Below are positions 62,046 through 64,000 of a DNA stretch of 64,000 bases, in pieces (position 1 is the first letter of the stretch; the number at the start of each line of letters is the position of its first letter). Below the pieces are notes generated by a model. The model did no database searches. It was not told where the DNA came from and was given only the letters and a program-made list of their open reading frames with translations. The position numbers were made by a program, and so were the translations under genes. The DNA is from Haemonchus contortus. Taxonomy: Eukaryota; Nematoda; Chromadorea; Rhabditida; Trichostrongylidae. Location of the stretch: positions 45,372,651 through 45,436,650 of the forward strand of contig LS997563.1 of NCBI GenBank assembly GCA_000469685.2, given 5' to 3'.

Positions 62046-62428
62046 TCTATCTAGGCTCTGGAACTTTCCATGCACTTCATAGTTTACGCGATTTCAAGAA
62101 AATTATTCAATTCATGAGAAGTATGAATTGGATTAACAATATGGGCAATGTAAACCATCCGGCAGAAATTTTTAGCAGGACAAAAAATATATAATGAAAT
62201 GCATGAAATAAATCCCCCAAAATCGATGACCAGAACTTGTGTACCGATATGAGCGAATTAAAGGAGCTAGACATCAATAAGAGAAAGAAAAGAATCAGTG
62301 AAAAAAAAACTTAGGTAGTTGAGGAAATACCCAATCAGACAAGATCAGAAATTCATACATAGGGAATAAATATGCTAAGGCACAATAGCAGCACTCGAAA
62401 ATTGATTTGGAATAATATATAATTCACG
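62046..62428 (-). other. Spacer between UPF0669 gene and ints-7
   Basis: 383 bp separate the two same-strand genes. It must hold the 3' end of the upstream gene and the 5' end of ints-7. I see no clean AATAAA and no TTTCAG-type acceptor close to the ints-7 start, so cotranscription is suggested only by spacing and orientation. Confidence 0.45.
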
Positions 62429-63519
62429 CTATAATAAAACCTCAACAAGAATCTCTAGAATTCCTGATAAAATATCGACGAAAATTGGATGACCGCTCCT
62501 TCCATCATTGTCTCGCTCAATAAGTTCAGCCCATCTGAAAACTTAAATTGATGATATGCCAAAGATAGCCAGACATGAACAGAAGGATAGAAACAAAACT
62601 GATCCTCATAGGGTTACCAATTAGAGCGAAAATCACTCCTATTTTCTTGCGTACGTTCATATGTTGATGGCCAAACACGGTAGACTAAGTGATGTAATAC
62701 GGCTTACCAAAACAATAACCAATCCTTTTTTAAGAACCACTTTCAGATCGAACATAGAATCCCTCCCTTCGTTGAACGGCTGCACGCCATGGTTTATAGA
62801 CCACCCGCGAAAAACAGAAGCCGCCATAGTGAGGGGCGAAGAGCAGATAAGAAAAATAGATTGTCCAACAAGACTTACTCATTAATAAGCTCAGGCCCGT
62901 GTTCGAAATTTCCATCAGGAGATACCATTACCAAAAGACGATAGGAGGTCATATTTTTCGAAGGATGACCATAAACCTGAATACAAAGTAGCTTGACAAC
63001 TTGCACTCACTGAACAATGAATGGTAAAGGAGTTGAAATTCCAAATCAGTAACTTACTCCCAAATAGGCAGGCCTAGGTTTTGACAAAACATCAATGTAG
63101 TCTAAACCGCATGTAGCCGATGAGGCATCATGCGCATGTAGCTCATATGATACAGACTTATCGGTGTACGAGAAATATATGTCGGCGTCACCTGAAGAAC
63201 TGAAGTATTCAGAAGCCGGCAGCTCAAAAGACTAAACAACTTAGTTTCCAAAAATAACCACCACTCATTATCAAAGAAAACGGATAAGAATAAGGAGAAC
63301 ACACCAACGCTTACCTTCTAAAGACTGTAAAACAATCCTCATAGGATGAGCAAACTTCAGTTCATATCGTGTGAAATTTCCCGGTCCCACTACACCTTCC
63401 ACCGTGAGGAACTGCGGGACCTTGTTTTCTTCTTTTGCATCTGTGCGAGAAGATTCGTCCTTGGAGTTAACATCGTGAATCAGAAGTAGTAATACGATTA
63501 CGAGACATCTTTTCAGCAT
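62429..63519 (-). CDS. C6orf120: Secreted UPF0669 (C6orf120) family protein
   Basis: Four exons, 63519-63315, 63191-63058, 62976-62879 and 62534-62429, give 180 residues (human C6orf120: 191). The N-terminus MLKRCLVIVLLLLIHDVNS is a clear signal peptide. The mature part carries the family blocks: a GVVGPGNFTRYEL segment, IVLQSLEGDADIYFSY, a SATCGLD cysteine, and GVYGHPS. It ends in a hydrophobic tail ILEILVEVLL, as in the human protein. NFT and NMT are possible N-glycosylation sites. The human protein is described as secreted and as affecting T-cell survival; the nematode role is unknown. A TTTTAACTTGCAG acceptor 20 nt upstream of the start supports the start and fits trans-splicing. It lies 383 bp upstream of ints-7 on the same strand. 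Confidence 0.93.
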
Positions 63520-63539
63520 TGCCGCATCCCTGAACTCTC

Positions 63540-63552
63540 CTGCAAGTTAAAA
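63540..63552 (-). promoter_or_regulatory. Acceptor site upstream of the UPF0669 gene
   Basis: TTTTAACTTGCAG on the minus strand gives a mature 5' end at 63539, 20 nt before the start codon. This is compatible with a spliced-leader acceptor or with a cis-spliced leader exon further right. Confidence 0.5.
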
Positions 63553-64000
63553 TTGAGCTCACATCGACATTGACGTTGGAGCTTCGAACCTGATGTTCCA
63601 TTGAATGTGGGAATGTACACACGAGGCTTAACTCCAAGTTAACATCTGACAAAAAACGTGCAAAGGAAAACTTCAAGAAAGTTGAGAAAAGGGAGTATCG
63701 CCTTCGAACTCTCTATAGAACACCCCTGCAAAAGTTATGTCGAGGCTAGAAGGATAGGACAATAAATTACAGTAGAGTTATGCGGAAATGACGCCTTTTT
63801 GTGTGATGCAATCAAGCCTCAGAGTAGAACCTAAGGTCAAAGATCTACAACAGCGGAATCGACAACAGAATGGTGGCGCAAGACCCTGCACCCGCTGGGA
63901 TGCACTTTCCTAAGAAGCAAGCTTATGCGGTCCTCAGAGCAATGTTTCTAATGGAAAAGGCACCCTAAACCCCTCTTTATGATCGACCTTGAAGAGGGGA
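63553..64000. other. Right edge, presumed promoter or outron of UPF0669 gene
   Basis: No gene recognised. The minus-strand frame 63467-63676 runs through the acceptor and is not considered coding. Confidence 0.4.

Noticed and set aside
1..64000. Spliced-leader RNA, 5S rRNA genes, CRISPR arrays or bacterial-type operons
   Set aside because: No spliced-leader core, rRNA segment or regularly spaced direct-repeat array was seen; the only tandem array (30.1 kb) has no variable spacers.

Overview
The window reads as nuclear DNA of a nematode, most likely a clade V strongylid (hookworm or a relative). Genes are split into many short exons by consensus GT-AG introns, several first coding exons sit just after a strong acceptor as expected for spliced-leader trans-splicing, and the space between genes is full of decayed transposons. 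The species is an inference; no database search was possible. All four recognised genes, and one unrecognised one, lie on the minus strand.

Left part (1-22.6 kb): two tandem, diverged paralogs of the C4H2 zinc-finger protein ZC4H2. Copy A (exons between 1289 and 3357) lacks an identifiable first exon. Copy B (14886-22564) can be reconstructed from start to stop as six exons, about 230 residues. Between and within them lie a long fold-back element (546-843), G/C homopolymer tracts in introns, SINE copies, and a 132-nt near-perfect hairpin (22747-22878) just upstream of the copy B start.

Middle (23-49 kb): gene-poor and repeat-rich. It holds a dispersed family of about 300-bp tRNA-derived SINEs (one copy with clear target-site duplications), a decayed 1.27-kb Tc1/mariner element (30738-32007), four 95-bp tandem units that each carry an exon-like segment between splice sites (30107-30486), a 340-bp MITE with an 8-bp target duplication (37291-37646), a second MITE-like element (40252-40624), GC-rich islands near 25.1, 47.1 and 48.2 kb, and a three-exon gene of unknown function with a possible mitochondrial targeting sequence (41990-42902).

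Right part (49.4-64 kb): a 5'-truncated, frameshifted CR1/Jockey-like non-LTR retrotransposon with an AAAT-repeat tail (49468-51446), more SINE copies, and then two complete, confidently reconstructed genes. These are a 20-exon Integrator subunit 7 gene (ints-7, 54982-62045, 846 residues) and, 383 bp upstream in the same orientation, a four-exon secreted UPF0669/C6orf120-family gene (62429-63519, 180 residues). The close head-to-tail arrangement is compatible with an operon.

I found no convincing new defence, toxin or viral system. The most unusual items are the tandem ZC4H2 paralogs with a possible shared first exon, the 95-bp array of exon-like units, the stem-loop before copy B, and the unrecognised 42-kb gene.
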